Assembly (NCBI RefSeq): GCF_000802225.1
Contig: NZ_JTDI01000007.1
Span: forward strand, 372,001 to 436,000
Length of the DNA: 64,000 nt
Source of the DNA: Novosphingobium malaysiense
GTDB taxonomy: Bacteria; Pseudomonadota; Alphaproteobacteria; Sphingomonadales; Sphingomonadaceae
Direction of reading: 5' to 3'
This document shows positions 16,281 to 24,843 of this stretch, piece after piece. The position numbers and the translations under genes were made by a program. The notes under the pieces were generated by a model. That model worked only from the letters and a program-made list of their open reading frames with translations. It was not told the DNA's origin and made no database searches. Position 1 is the first letter of the stretch, and the number at the start of each line of letters is the position of its first letter.

Positions 16281-17158
16281 CGGTGCCCCCCTCGTCTTCG
16301 CTGGGGACAGGTTACGCCGAGGTCATCGGCGATCCGATCGCCCAGTCGAAATCGCCGATCATCCACGGGTTCTGGCTGGATCGGCTCGGCCTGCCCGGTC
16401 GCTACGAACATTGCCTGGTGAAATTGCCGGAGCTTGCGGGTTATCTCTCGAAGCGGCGCGCCGATCCCGATTGGCGCGGCTGCAACGTGACGATGCCGCA
16501 CAAGCTGGGCATCATTCCCCTGCTGGATCGGCTCGATCCCCTGGCCGAGAGGATCGGGGCCGTGAACACGGTCGTGCGCGAGGCCGACGGATCGCTGACC
16601 GGGCATAACACCGATGCGCCCGGCTTTCTTGAACCGTTGGCAAAGGATCTGGCGAAAACGCATCTGTTCCGCATGGCGCGTGTCCTCGGCACTGGCGGCG
16701 CGGCCCGGGCGATCGTCGCGGCGCTGGCGCAGGAGCATTTCGTCATCGTGCTGGCCGGGCGCAATCCGGAAAAGGCGCGGGCGATGCTTGATGAACTGGC
16801 GCCGGGAACCGATCATCACGCCATCGATCTGGCCCATTTCGGAGATCCGACCGATTTCGCCTTCGACAATCGCGAGGGGTGCATCGACCTGATCGTCAAC
16901 GCCAGCCCGCTCGGGATGACCGGGCAGCCACCTCTCGCCTTCGATTTCAGCCATGCCCCGCCGGGAAGCATTGTCTATGACATCGTCACCAGTCCGCTCG
17001 ATACGCGATTCCTGCAGGATGCGCGCTCCGCCGGTTTCCGGACGGTTGACGGTCTGTCCATGCTGATCGGCCAGGCGGACATCGCCTTCACCCGCTTTTT
17101 CGGCGAGAAGCCGCCTCGTGAAGATGATGCGGAATTGCGGGAGCTGATCCTGAAATGA
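16277..17158 (+). CDS. aroE: shikimate dehydrogenase
   Basis: A 293-aa NADPH-dependent enzyme reducing 3-dehydroshikimate to shikimate in aromatic amino acid synthesis. Substrate-site residues are in SKSPIIHGFW and NVTMPHKLG (catalytic Lys), the NTDAPGF motif follows, and the Rossmann glycines are GTGGAARAIVAAL near residue 135. The start is GTG 16277 overlapping the maf stop, with GTG 16283 as an alternative. The stop overlaps the coaE start (ATGA). Confidence 0.95.
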   Translation: MTVPPSSSLGTGYAEVIGDPIAQSKSPIIHGFWLDRLGLPGRYEHCLVKLPELAGYLSKRRADPDWRGCNVTMPHKLGIIPLLDRLDPLAERIGAVNTVVREADGSLTGHNTDAPGFLEPLAKDLAKTHLFRMARVLGTGGAARAIVAALAQEHFVIVLAGRNPEKARAMLDELAPGTDHHAIDLAHFGDPTDFAFDNREGCIDLIVNASPLGMTGQPPLAFDFSHAPPGSIVYDIVTSPLDTRFLQDARSAGFRTVDGLSMLIGQADIAFTRFFGEKPPREDDAELRELILK

Positions 17159-17763
17159 CGGAGGAAAAGGCGCGCCAGAAGATTCTCGGTCTCACCGGTT
17201 CCATCGGCATGGGCAAATCGACAGTTGCCGGCATGTTGCGCGAACTCGGTGTGCCGGTATTCGATGCCGACGCGGCCGTCCACGAACTGCAAGGTCCCGG
17301 AGGCGCTCTGTTGCCCGCTATCGAGGCGGCGTTTCCGGGGACCACGAGCGATACCGGCGTGGACCGGCAGAAACTGGGGGCTGCCGTCTTCGGCGACTCC
17401 GAAAAGCTTGGCCGACTCGAGCGAATTGTCCATCCGGCAGTGGCTGCGATGCGTCGGGACTTCCTGCGTGACAATGCAGCGGCGCCGTTGATCGTGTTCG
17501 ACATTCCTCTCCTGTACGAAAAAGGAGGACAAGAGGGTCTCGATGCAGTGGCCGTCGTTTCCGCTCCTGCCGGCGACCAGCGCCAGCGCGTACTGGCGCG
17601 ACCGGGTATGACGGCGGAAAAGTTCGAGAAAATTCTGACACTTCAGGTGCCCGATGCGGAAAAACGCGCACGCGCCGATTTCGTGATCGATACCGGAACG
17701 TCGCTTGCCGAAACGCGCAATCAGGTGGCCGGTATCGTCAGAACGCTGAAACGAGCAGAATAA
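17155..17763 (+). CDS. coaE: dephospho-CoA kinase
   Basis: A 202-aa kinase for the last step of coenzyme A synthesis. The P-loop (GLTGSIGMGKSTVAGML) begins at residue 12, followed by the adenine/CoA-site segment VFDADAAVHEL and the VFDIPLLYEKGG region. It overlaps aroE by four bases and is followed 50 bases later by dnaQ, the usual order here. Confidence 0.96.
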   Translation: MTEEKARQKILGLTGSIGMGKSTVAGMLRELGVPVFDADAAVHELQGPGGALLPAIEAAFPGTTSDTGVDRQKLGAAVFGDSEKLGRLERIVHPAVAAMRRDFLRDNAAAPLIVFDIPLLYEKGGQEGLDAVAVVSAPAGDQRQRVLARPGMTAEKFEKILTLQVPDAEKRARADFVIDTGTSLAETRNQVAGIVRTLKRAE

Positions 17764-17813
17764 TCGTCCGCAAGCCCTTGCGCCGGGGCCTTTGCAGGCA
17801 GATATGAGAAGTG

Positions 17814-18497
17814 ATGCGAGAGATCATCTTCGATACCGAGACGACCGGTTTTGACCCGAAAAACGGGGACCGGATGGTGGAAATTGGCTGCATCGAAATG
17901 ATCAACCGGGTTCCTACCGGTCGTACGTTTCACGCATATTTCAATCCGCAGCGTTCGATGCCTGCCGAAGCCGAAGCCGTGCACGGGCTGTCGGATGCTT
18001 TTCTGGCCGAGAAGCCGTTGTTTTCCGAACTCGCACAGGACTTCCTCGACTTTATCGAGGACAGCCCGATGGTCGCGCACAACGCCGGCTTCGACTTCAA
18101 TTTCATCAATGCGGAATTGACGCTTTGCGGTCTGCCCATCGTCGGCAACGAGCGCATGGTCGATACCGTGGCGCTTGCCAAGGTCCGTCATCCGGGCTCG
18201 AAGCTTTCTCTCGATGCCCTTTGTTCCCGCTATGGCATAGACCGCAGTCACCGCACCAAGCACGGGGCGCTTCTGGACGCCGAGCTTCTGGCGCAAGTTT
18301 ACGTCGAGCTTCGCGGCGGGCGCCAGATCGGTCTCGAACTGGGTGCGGAAACCACCGAAATCGTGACGGAAGTCAAAGTTCTCGTTCGAAAGGACCGTAT
18401 TTACCGTCAGCCGCGTCCACACGCGGCCACCGAACAGGAGCTGGCGGCCCACGCCGAGTTCCTCAAGTCGGTCGATACCCCGCTTTGGGGTGCATGA
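17814..18497 (+). CDS. dnaQ: DNA polymerase III epsilon subunit (proofreading exonuclease)
   Basis: A 227-aa DEDDh exonuclease of the replicase. Exo I is IIFDTETTGF at the N-terminus, Exo II is VAHNAGFDFNFINAEL near residue 85, and Exo III holds the histidine and aspartate of HGALLDAELLAQVY. The C-terminal tail that binds the alpha subunit is present. ATG 17814 is preceded in frame by GTG 17811; either could be used. Being close to the origin gives it a high copy number in fast growth. Confidence 0.96.
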   Translation: MREIIFDTETTGFDPKNGDRMVEIGCIEMINRVPTGRTFHAYFNPQRSMPAEAEAVHGLSDAFLAEKPLFSELAQDFLDFIEDSPMVAHNAGFDFNFINAELTLCGLPIVGNERMVDTVALAKVRHPGSKLSLDALCSRYGIDRSHRTKHGALLDAELLAQVYVELRGGRQIGLELGAETTEIVTEVKVLVRKDRIYRQPRPHAATEQELAAHAEFLKSVDTPLWGA

Positions 18498-18522
18498 ACT
18501 CTAGTACAAGGAGAATTCGCTC

Positions 18523-19107
18523 ATGGATATTCGCGTCTCCGGTCATCAGGTCGACACTGGTGAAGCCCTGCAGACTCACGCCAACGAGCGACTGACGGCG
18601 ATCATCGAGAAGTATTTCAGTCGAGCGCTGTCTTCGCACGTGACCTTCGGGCGGGCTCCGGCCGGCGCATTCCGATGCGATATCATCATGCACGTAATGC
18701 AGAACCTTGTACTCAAGGGCACCGGCGTGGCGCATGACGCCCACGTTGCCCTCGACCAGGCCGCCGAGAAGATCGACAAGCAGTTGCGGCGATACAAGCG
18801 CCGCCTCAAGGATCGTCACGAACAGGCCCAGCACGCGATGGCAGTGGAAGATGCCGCGTACGAAGAAGCCGGTTACACCATTTTCGAAGAATCCGCGTCG
18901 GAGCGCGAAGAGGAGACGGAAACGGATGCGCCCGTGGTGATTGCGGAGACTCGGGTCGATGTTCCCGAAGCGACCGTATCGGATGCAGTGATGATGCTGG
19001 ACCTGCGCAACACGACGGCCCTGTTCTTCAAAAATGCTGGAACTGGGCGTCATAATATGGTTTACCGCCGCGGCGACGGCTCGATCGGCTGGGTCGAACC
19101 GCACTGA
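18523..19107 (+). CDS. hpf: ribosome hibernation-promoting factor, long form
   Basis: A 194-aa long HPF. The N-terminal domain (MDIRVSGHQVDTGEALQTH to about residue 110) binds the 30S decoding site. The C-terminal dimerisation domain (VMMLDLRNTTALFFKNAGTG) joins two 70S ribosomes into 100S particles. They are separated by an acidic linker. An AAGGAG ribosome-binding site lies 10 bases before ATG 18523. hpf followed by ptsN is a common stress/nitrogen pairing in proteobacteria. Confidence 0.96.
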   Translation: MDIRVSGHQVDTGEALQTHANERLTAIIEKYFSRALSSHVTFGRAPAGAFRCDIIMHVMQNLVLKGTGVAHDAHVALDQAAEKIDKQLRRYKRRLKDRHEQAQHAMAVEDAAYEEAGYTIFEESASEREEETETDAPVVIAETRVDVPEATVSDAVMMLDLRNTTALFFKNAGTGRHNMVYRRGDGSIGWVEPH

Positions 19108-19151
19108 CGCTGCCGAAGCAAGCCGAACTTCTGATCGGAAGATAGGGGAAA

Positions 19152-19173
19152 AACCCCCGGTTTACCGGGGGTT
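19152..19173. terminator. GC-rich hairpin between hpf and ptsN
   Basis: A perfect 9-bp stem (AACCCCCGG with CCGGGGGTT) and TTTA loop. There is no T-tract on the plus strand, while the minus strand has one. It may attenuate hpf transcription or protect the 3' end. Confidence 0.45.
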
Positions 19174-19223
19174 GGGGGCATGCATCATTTGGAAACCGAT
19201 CAAAGCCTAGAATCAGAATCGTC

Positions 19224-19685
19224 ATGACTGGTCTTTTTACTCTGCTGCCCGAAGCCGTGACTGCGGCCCGTGCGGACAGCAAGGATCTCATTCTGGGACA
19301 GCTCGCGGCGCTATTCGCGGAGGTCTACGATCTCGATCGTGATGCCGTGCTGGCACGTATCGTCGAACGGGAAGAACTGGGCAGCACGGGCTTCGGGCGT
19401 CGCATCGCGATTCCCCATGCGCGGCTGCCCGGCCTTGGACGACCGGTGGCGGCATTCATGCGCCTGGAATCCCCGATCGAATTCGATTCGGCGGACGGCA
19501 TGCCGGTGGATCTCGTTTTTGGCCTGCTGTCTCCCGAAGGTGCCGGCGCCACGCATCTCCATGCCCTGGCGGCCATTTCGCGCATGATGCGTGATGAACG
19601 CATGCATGAAGCGCTTCTGGAAGCACCCGGCCCGGAAGTGCTGTTCAGCCTGCTCAGCAACGTCATCGATCGTGATGCCGCATGA
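19224..19685 (+). CDS. ptsN: PTS IIA-like nitrogen regulatory protein PtsN
   Basis: A 153-aa EIIA-Ntr protein, the terminal phospho-acceptor of the nitrogen PTS chain, which regulates by protein contacts and not by sugar transport. The phosphorylated histidine is in RIAIPHARLPG (residue 65). The fold signatures PVAAFMRLESPIEFDSADG and DLVFGLLSPEGAG are present. Its stop overlaps the start of the thioesterase gene. Confidence 0.95.
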   Translation: MTGLFTLLPEAVTAARADSKDLILGQLAALFAEVYDLDRDAVLARIVEREELGSTGFGRRIAIPHARLPGLGRPVAAFMRLESPIEFDSADGMPVDLVFGLLSPEGAGATHLHALAAISRMMRDERMHEALLEAPGPEVLFSLLSNVIDRDAA

Positions 19686-20166
19686 TCTGAAGCACGGAGA
19701 GGCGCCTGAAGTCTCCGGCGCAGATCTCCACTGGCGCGCGCTGGAAGGCCTCTATGCTTCAGCGCCGATCAACCACAAGTTCAAGTCCAGGCTCGAGATC
19801 GTCGGCGAAGGACTTTCGCGGATAACTTTTCTGGTCGAGCCCGATTCGTTCCACGCGGCCGGTGCGGCTCATGGCACGATCTACTTCAAGATGCTGGACG
19901 ATGCGGCATTCTACGCAGCTAACACGCTGGTTACCGACCGTTTCCTGCTGACGACATCGTTCAACCTGCATTTCAGCAAACCGATCAAGGGCGGCCGGGT
20001 CGTTGCGGAAGGACGTTGGGTGAGTGGGCGTCGGCGCGTTCTCGTGGCCGAATCGCGGCTGGTCGACGAGGAAGGCGAAGAAGTGGGCCGCGGTACCGGG
20101 ACCTTCATGCGTTCGCGAATCGCCCTGTCGGGCCTGCCCGGTTATGCTGGGGCCCGAGGGGATTGA
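19675..20166 (+). CDS. PaaI-family hotdog thioesterase
   Basis: A 163-aa single hotdog domain. The central helix region AAGAAHGTIYFKMLDDAAFYAAN matches PaaI/YbgC-like acyl-CoA thioesterases, followed by LTTSFNLHFSKPIKGG. The substrate cannot be told from sequence. ATG 19675 overlaps the ptsN stop by 11 bases, so translation is probably coupled; the DUF1491 gene follows after 3 bases. Confidence 0.88.
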   Translation: MPHDLKHGEAPEVSGADLHWRALEGLYASAPINHKFKSRLEIVGEGLSRITFLVEPDSFHAAGAAHGTIYFKMLDDAAFYAANTLVTDRFLLTTSFNLHFSKPIKGGRVVAEGRWVSGRRRVLVAESRLVDEEGEEVGRGTGTFMRSRIALSGLPGYAGARGD

Positions 20167-20169
20167 TCG

Positions 20170-20499
20170 ATGGATGCTCGCGTTCCCGCCCATATCGAAG
20201 TCTCGGGGCTCGTGCGCAACGTCCAGGCGGCTGGAGGTTTCCCAGCGGTAATCAAGAAAGGTGAACGCGACGCCGGGACGATCATGGTCGTACTCACCGA
20301 AAATGGCGAAAATGTGCGGGCTTACGAGCGTATGCCGCAGCTCGACGGCACGCGCAAATGGCACTGCGTAAAATCGCAAGATACAGAAAATAAAGAGAAA
20401 ATATATGATTACCTGACTCGAAGAGGTGGGCAGGACCCCGATCTCTGGATCGTCGAGTTGGATATCGCAGACGGCGAACGCTTCATCGACCCGAATTAA
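20170..20499 (+). CDS. DUF1491 family protein
   Basis: A 109-aa protein of the DUF1491 family, restricted mainly to alphaproteobacteria and without known function. It has the N-terminal VSGLVRNVQAAGGFPAVIKKG, a central GTIMVVLTENG and a C-terminal DPDLWIVELDIADGERF. It is soluble and has no signal peptide. It follows the thioesterase gene at once and likely ends the ptsN operon. Confidence 0.85.
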   Translation: MDARVPAHIEVSGLVRNVQAAGGFPAVIKKGERDAGTIMVVLTENGENVRAYERMPQLDGTRKWHCVKSQDTENKEKIYDYLTRRGGQDPDLWIVELDIADGERFIDPN

Positions 20500-20511
20500 G
20501 ATTCCTGATTG

Positions 20512-20530
20512 ACTTGCAAGCTTTGCAAGT
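20512..20530. repeat. inverted repeat after DUF1491 gene
   Basis: Perfect 8-bp arms ACTTGCAA and TTGCAAGT around a 3-base spacer, 12 bases after the DUF1491 stop. It lacks the GC-rich stem and T-tract of a terminator, so an operator for the downstream hydrolase gene is possible. Confidence 0.4.
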
Positions 20531-20702
20531 TAAGGGGCCGTCGCAGAGGCGTAGGCGGCCTGGAAGGCATTTCGGTCTTTCGGGCTAGCACGCAGACGGG
20601 GAATCGTCGGCAGGTCCGAGCGTGATCCGGATGCTCCAGATCGCAAGGAGCGTTCACGGTCAGATCTGTGTCTGAAGGTTCACCGCATTTGACCAAGGCA
20701 AA

Positions 20703-21350
20703 ATGCGAAGCAAAGTTCAGTGGGCGAGCGCGATGGCGCTGGCCGCTACGGCGTTTACCGCTTTGTTGAGCGCCCAGGGTTCGGGCGCAGAGGCCTCGGA
20801 CATGATTCCGAGTCCCGCCAAACAGGAACCCGCAGTGGAGTTCGTTTCCAAGCCCGTAGTACAGCCTCTCGCAACTGACGAGGACGCTGGCACGGACGAG
20901 ACCAGCGAATCATCTGCAACCGATATGCAGCCGACGGCCAGTTCCTTGCTGCAGCTCGTTTCCGAACAGAGCATGCCGGGCAAGCTCGGCCGAGAAATGC
21001 GCTGCCTTGCCGGAGCTATCTATTTCGAGGCCCGCGGGGAGACCCTTGAAGGTCAGCTGGCCGTGGGCCGCGTGATTGTGAACCGTGCCGCCTCTAGTCG
21101 GTTCCCCGACAGCTATTGCGGCGTGGTCTATCAGCGGTCACAGTTCTCTTTCGTGCGGGGCCGCTCGATGCCGAAGATACGCGAGCGCTCCGAGGCATGG
21201 CGCCGGGCCGTGGCCATCGCGCAGATTGCGAAGGCGGATAGCTGGGTCAGCCCGGCCAAGGGCGCGCTCTTCTTCCACGCGGCACGCATTTCGCCGAACT
21301 GGCGCCTCACGCGCGTGGGGCGCATCGACAATCACATTTTCTACCGTTGA
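20703..21350 (+). CDS. SleB-like cell wall hydrolase
   Basis: A 215-aa exported protein. A hydrophobic N-terminal segment (SAMALAATAFTALLSA) and a low-complexity acidic/Ser-rich linker of about 70 residues precede the Hydrolase_2 domain. That domain starts at EMRCLAGAIYFEARGE, whose glutamate is the presumed catalytic acid, and continues with GQLAVGRVIVNRAASSRFP and YQRSQFSFVRG. It likely cleaves peptidoglycan glycan strands in the periplasm. It converges with xthA. Confidence 0.9.
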   Translation: MRSKVQWASAMALAATAFTALLSAQGSGAEASDMIPSPAKQEPAVEFVSKPVVQPLATDEDAGTDETSESSATDMQPTASSLLQLVSEQSMPGKLGREMRCLAGAIYFEARGETLEGQLAVGRVIVNRAASSRFPDSYCGVVYQRSQFSFVRGRSMPKIRERSEAWRRAVAIAQIAKADSWVSPAKGALFFHAARISPNWRLTRVGRIDNHIFYR

Positions 21351-21390
21351 TGAACGGGCGGGGCGGCCGATTGGTTCCTCGCCCCGACAA

Positions 21391-22167
21391 TCAGTCGCGC
21401 AGCTGAACCCAGACCGGCGCGTGATCGCTGGCCTTTTCCCGGCCGCGATGCGACTTGTCGACGCCGCAGGCTACGAGTCGATCAGCGAGTTCGGGTGAAA
21501 GCAGCGCGTGGTCGATGCGAAAGCCGTGGTCGCGCTGCCATGCACCGGCCTGGTAGTCCCAGTACGTCCACACCCCGCCGCGGGGATTGTGTGTCGCCAG
21601 GGCATCGGTCCAACCGTCTCCCAGCAGACGGAAATAGGCATCGCGCGATTCCGGCTGCATCAGCGCATCGGCGGCCATGGCCTTGGGCGACCAGACGTCG
21701 TGGTCCGTGGGGATCACGTTGTAGTCGCCGGTGACGATGGCAGGGACCTCTTCTGCCTTGATGGTATGCATCCTGCGGCGCAACCGCTCCATCCAGCGCA
21801 GCTTGTAGTCGAATTTCGGGCCGGGCACCGGGTTGCCGTTGGGCAGGTAGATGCAGACCACGCGCAGGCCGAAAACGTCGGCTTCCAGATAGCGCGAGTG
21901 ATCGTCCTCGGGTTCGCCGTCCAGACCGCGCTGCACTTCAACCGGCTGTTCGCCGTCGGCAAGGATGGCGACGCCGTTGAAGCTCTTCTGGCCGTGCCAG
22001 ATGCCCTTGTACCCGAGCTTTTCGAACTCGGCGATCGGGAAGCCTTCGTCCTGGGACTTGATTTCCTGCAGGCAGGCAACCGCGGGCCGGGTCTCTTCCA
22101 GCCATTCGAGCAGTCGGGGCAGGCGTGCCTTCACGCCGTTGATATTGAACGACGCGATTTTTCTCAC
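21391..22167 (-). CDS. xthA: exodeoxyribonuclease III
   Basis: A 258-aa AP endonuclease/3'-5' exonuclease for base excision repair. Catalytic motifs are KIASFNINGVKARL at the N-terminus, CLQEIKSQDEGFP (metal-binding Glu), VTGDYNVIPTDHDVW and the terminal KASDHAPVWVQL. The frame is open upstream, but GTG 22167 is chosen because it forms a GTGA overlap with the erpA stop and starts directly at the conserved core. Confidence 0.95.
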   Translation of the reverse strand: MRKIASFNINGVKARLPRLLEWLEETRPAVACLQEIKSQDEGFPIAEFEKLGYKGIWHGQKSFNGVAILADGEQPVEVQRGLDGEPEDDHSRYLEADVFGLRVVCIYLPNGNPVPGPKFDYKLRWMERLRRRMHTIKAEEVPAIVTGDYNVIPTDHDVWSPKAMAADALMQPESRDAYFRLLGDGWTDALATHNPRGGVWTYWDYQAGAWQRDHGFRIDHALLSPELADRLVACGVDKSHRGREKASDHAPVWVQLRD

Positions 22168-22496
22168 ACCGAGAAACTCGACCCGCATCCGCAGCCGGCA
22201 GCGGCGTTCGGGTTCTCGACCCGGAAAGCGGCACCGCCAAGCGATTCGACGAAATCGACGACGCAGCCATCAACGAGATCGAGGCTCATCGGATCGACAA
22301 CGAGGCGGACGCCATCGGTCTCCGCGACAAGATCGTCGCAATCGGGGGCATCGGCCAGTCCGAACTTGTACTGGAAGCCCGAGCACCCGCCGCCTTCCAC
22401 CGAAAGACGCAGGATTGCCGGCTTGCCCTGCTTTTCCGCAATTGCCGCGACACGGGCGGCTGCCGACGGGCTGAGAGTGATGCTTTGTTGGTCCAT
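22164..22496 (-). CDS. erpA: iron-sulfur cluster insertion protein ErpA
   Basis: A 110-aa A-type Fe-S carrier that passes clusters to apo-enzymes. The three ligand cysteines are at residues 38 (EGGGCSGF), 102 and 104 (GCGCGSS). ATG 22496 begins the conserved region. A second A-type carrier, sufA, is in the suf operon of this window, so two carrier proteins are encoded nearby. Confidence 0.93.
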   Translation of the reverse strand: MDQQSITLSPSAAARVAAIAEKQGKPAILRLSVEGGGCSGFQYKFGLADAPDCDDLVAETDGVRLVVDPMSLDLVDGCVVDFVESLGGAAFRVENPNAAAGCGCGSSFSV

Positions 22497-22569
22497 GGCC
22501 CGGATGTAAGCGCCTCTGCTCCACGCGGCAAGGCGGGAGGGCAGCTTGTGGGCCAGCGATCGGGCGGCG

Positions 22570-22995
22570 TCAGGCCGTCCTGATGTAGTCGCGCATGGCG
22601 GCCGCTTCCGACTCCATGGCATCGATCCGGTATTTCACCAGATCGCCGATCGACACGAAACCAATCATTTTTTCGTCTTCCACGACCGGAAGGTGGCGGA
22701 TGCGCCGCCGGGTCATCAGAGCCAGTGCACTGAGGACCGGAGTGTGCGGTCCCACGGTCACCGCTGGCTTGGTCATGACGTCCCCGACGGGCATGTCGAG
22801 CATGTCGGGGCCGAATTCGCGCAGCCGGTAGATCACGTCACGTTCCGAGAACATGCCGGCGATCGAGCCGTTTTCCATGACCGGCAATGCGCCGATACGG
22901 CGTTCGGCCAGAATGGCGGCAGCGTCACGCACGGTGGTGGAGACGTCGCATGTTAGAGTGGCGTCGCGACCTTCGATGAGGCGCCCAATGGTCAT
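22570..22995 (-). CDS. tandem CBS-domain protein
   Basis: A 141-aa protein consisting of two CBS motifs forming one Bateman module: TVRDAAAILAERRIGALPVM with FSERDVIYRLREFG, then PVLSALALMTRRRIRHLPVV with GFVSIGDLVKYRID. Such stand-alone proteins bind adenine nucleotides and are thought to sense energy state. ATG 22995 is chosen over an upstream in-frame ATG at 23058 because the CBS-type N-terminus begins there. Confidence 0.9.
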   Translation of the reverse strand: MTIGRLIEGRDATLTCDVSTTVRDAAAILAERRIGALPVMENGSIAGMFSERDVIYRLREFGPDMLDMPVGDVMTKPAVTVGPHTPVLSALALMTRRRIRHLPVVEDEKMIGFVSIGDLVKYRIDAMESEAAAMRDYIRTA

Positions 22996-23140
22996 CTTCG
23001 AACTCTCCCTGTTTGTGCTTGAACCTGACCGCAGGATCAGACTTGCGCAAAATACCACAAGCCCCGCAGATCCGCCACTTCGTCCCGCATTGCGCGCGTC
23101 GTGTCAGGATGGACTTGCGAGGCAGGCCGATAATCCTCAC

Positions 23141-23446
23141 ATGGGGGGCATGGTCCCCCGCTCGCCTCTCGACGATCCGAAGAACGCTGCGCACGCCTGG
23201 GCACGGTATTTACGCATCATGCGGTGGATGATGCTTGCCACGGTGGGGCTCGTGGCAGTGGCGGTGATCGTGCTTTACCGCTCCAACGGGATGGTCTCGG
23301 TGCATTTCTATATCGCCACCGCTCTGGGGATCGGTTTCACGATGCTTCTGACGTCGGCGCTGATGGGCCTGGTGTTTCTTTCGAGCGGAACCGGACACGA
23401 CGATTGCATTGTCGATCCGCTGGAGGAAGAGGACTCTCTGAGGTAG
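23141..23446 (+). CDS. small two-helix membrane protein, unknown
   Basis: A roughly 101-aa protein with two transmembrane helices (MMLATVGLVAVAVIVLY and FYIATALGIGFTMLLTSALM) and an acidic C-terminal tail (DCIVDPLEEEDSL). ATG 23141 or ATG 23150 could be the start. I do not recognise a family with known function. It is divergent from the CBS gene and convergent with the ferredoxin gene. Confidence 0.65.
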   Translation: MGGMVPRSPLDDPKNAAHAWARYLRIMRWMMLATVGLVAVAVIVLYRSNGMVSVHFYIATALGIGFTMLLTSALMGLVFLSSGTGHDDCIVDPLEEEDSLR

Positions 23447-23458
23447 CCGCGGTCCGGC

Positions 23459-23833
23459 TCAGTCCTGCTTAGGCCTGAGGCGATATTCCTCGACGGGCTG
23501 GCCGCCGATAAGGTGCTGCTGGATGATCTGTTCGAGCGCGTCTTCGTCGCAGGAATGGTACCAGACTCCGTCCGGCCAGACGACTGCCACCGGTCCTGCG
23601 GCGCAAATGCGCAGGCAATCGGCCTTGGTCCTTGCGACGCCGCCCCGGCCATCCAGTCCCAATTGCTTGAGGCGTTTCTTGAGATATTTCCACGCCGCTC
23701 GGCCCTTTTCGGGAGAGCAGCATTCGCCTTTCTGCGGCTCGGCACAGATGAAGATGTGCCGGTGAATGCCATTACCGCCAGCCTTGGCGAGGGCATCCTG
23801 CGCCCTTACGATGTCGGAGGCTGAATTTGTCAC
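23459..23833 (-). CDS. thioredoxin-fold [2Fe-2S] ferredoxin-like protein
   Basis: A 124-aa protein of the (2Fe-2S) ferredoxin domain family related to the NuoE C-terminal fold. Cysteine ligands are in FICAEPQKGECCSP near residues 29-39 and TKADCLRICAAGPVAVVWPDG near residues 70-80. A conserved WYHSCDEDALEQII segment follows. Its ATG overlaps the stop of the thioesterase gene (ATGA), so the two are a coupled pair with the thioesterase first. Confidence 0.88.
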   Translation of the reverse strand: MTNSASDIVRAQDALAKAGGNGIHRHIFICAEPQKGECCSPEKGRAAWKYLKKRLKQLGLDGRGGVARTKADCLRICAAGPVAVVWPDGVWYHSCDEDALEQIIQQHLIGGQPVEEYRLRPKQD

Positions 23834-24261
23834 GGCCTCAGCATCCAGGGTTTTACCGCAGCGGCAAAGCTTTCGGGTAGCGCGGCCGGGCCTTCAGCGC
23901 CGACAGTCACCAGAACCGTGCGGGCGAAGACGACAGGCCTTCCGTCCTGTGTGACGACTTGCACCACCTGGTGGCTGGTACGGCCGACCCGTTCCATGGC
24001 GCAGGCGATCTCTACGCTGTCTGGATAGGATGCTTCGCCGAGATATTCGATGGCCACGCTCGCGACCATCGACGTCTTGCCCACCAGGAGGTCGCGATAA
24101 CCGCAGGCGTGGTAGAAACGGACGCGCGAATCTTCCAGCAGACCTGCCATGGACACGTTGTTGATGTGCATGTTGACGTCGAGGTCGCCGAACCGCGGCT
24201 CCGACCGGCATGTGAAGGGATAGCGCGCAGGATCGAGCAGCGCAGGATCGGGTTTCGCCAT
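23830..24261 (-). CDS. acyl-CoA thioesterase, 4-hydroxybenzoyl-CoA type
   Basis: A 143-aa hotdog thioesterase. The catalytic region FGDLDVNMHINNVSMAGLLEDSR corresponds to the D-x-N-x-H-x-NN motif of YbgC/FadM-like enzymes, and the rest (VASVAIEYLGEASYPDSVE) fits. ATG 24261 gives the normal family length; the longer frame upstream has no similarity. The substrate is not determined. Confidence 0.88.
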   Translation of the reverse strand: MAKPDPALLDPARYPFTCRSEPRFGDLDVNMHINNVSMAGLLEDSRVRFYHACGYRDLLVGKTSMVASVAIEYLGEASYPDSVEIACAMERVGRTSHQVVQVVTQDGRPVVFARTVLVTVGAEGPAALPESFAAAVKPWMLRP

Positions 24262-24314
24262 GAATAGCGACGTAGGCAGGGCCGACCCGCAGGTCCAGCC
24301 TGGAATCGTATTGC

Positions 24315-24776
24315 TCAGCCCTTCTTGCCGACGATCCGGGAAATCTCGGCGGCCACGAGACGCTCGACCAGCGGCGGCAGGTTCTTGTCGAGCCACTCCG
24401 CCAGTGCCGGACGCAGCAGTTCGCGCGTCAGGTCCTCCAGCGAGGTTTCGCCGGAACGGACGATCCGGGGGGGCGCACTCGGTTCGGACAGCATGGCGAG
24501 TGCGGCAAGCGATTCGCGCATCGAATCGCGCACCTGGTCCCCGATCAGCGAGGGCTCTACTTCCGTTTTACCGGAATCTTCATTTACCTCAGCCGTTTCC
24601 GGCAACTCGAAGACGTCGTCTTCGGGCTCCGCCCCGGGGAACGGATTTTCTTCGATCACGCCGACGTTGGCGCGCCGTTGACGTTCGACGCGCGCTCCGG
24701 CCCGGTTGTCCCGGGCTATCACTTGCTTGATCGACTGGAGAATTTCCTCGACCGAAGGTTCGTCGTTCTGATGCAT
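24315..24776 (-). CDS. popZ: PopZ-family (DUF2497) polar organizing protein
   Basis: A 153-aa protein with the layout of PopZ: a conserved N-terminal helix (PSVEEILQSIKQVIARDN), a disordered acidic/proline-rich middle, and a conserved C-terminal oligomerisation region (LRPALAEWLDKNLPPLVERL then VAAEISRIVG). In Caulobacter PopZ forms a polar matrix that holds ParB-parS complexes. Its coding position between the predicted origin and parAB/parS is notable. The symbol is by family; polar localisation is not shown here. Confidence 0.82.
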   Translation of the reverse strand: MHQNDEPSVEEILQSIKQVIARDNRAGARVERQRRANVGVIEENPFPGAEPEDDVFELPETAEVNEDSGKTEVEPSLIGDQVRDSMRESLAALAMLSEPSAPPRIVRSGETSLEDLTRELLRPALAEWLDKNLPPLVERLVAAEISRIVGKKG

Positions 24777-24843
24777 TCCAACTGTCCCCCTGATGCATCC
24801 TGAAAGGACGCATGCACGCCTCGCCCCGATTCGGGGACGGCGG

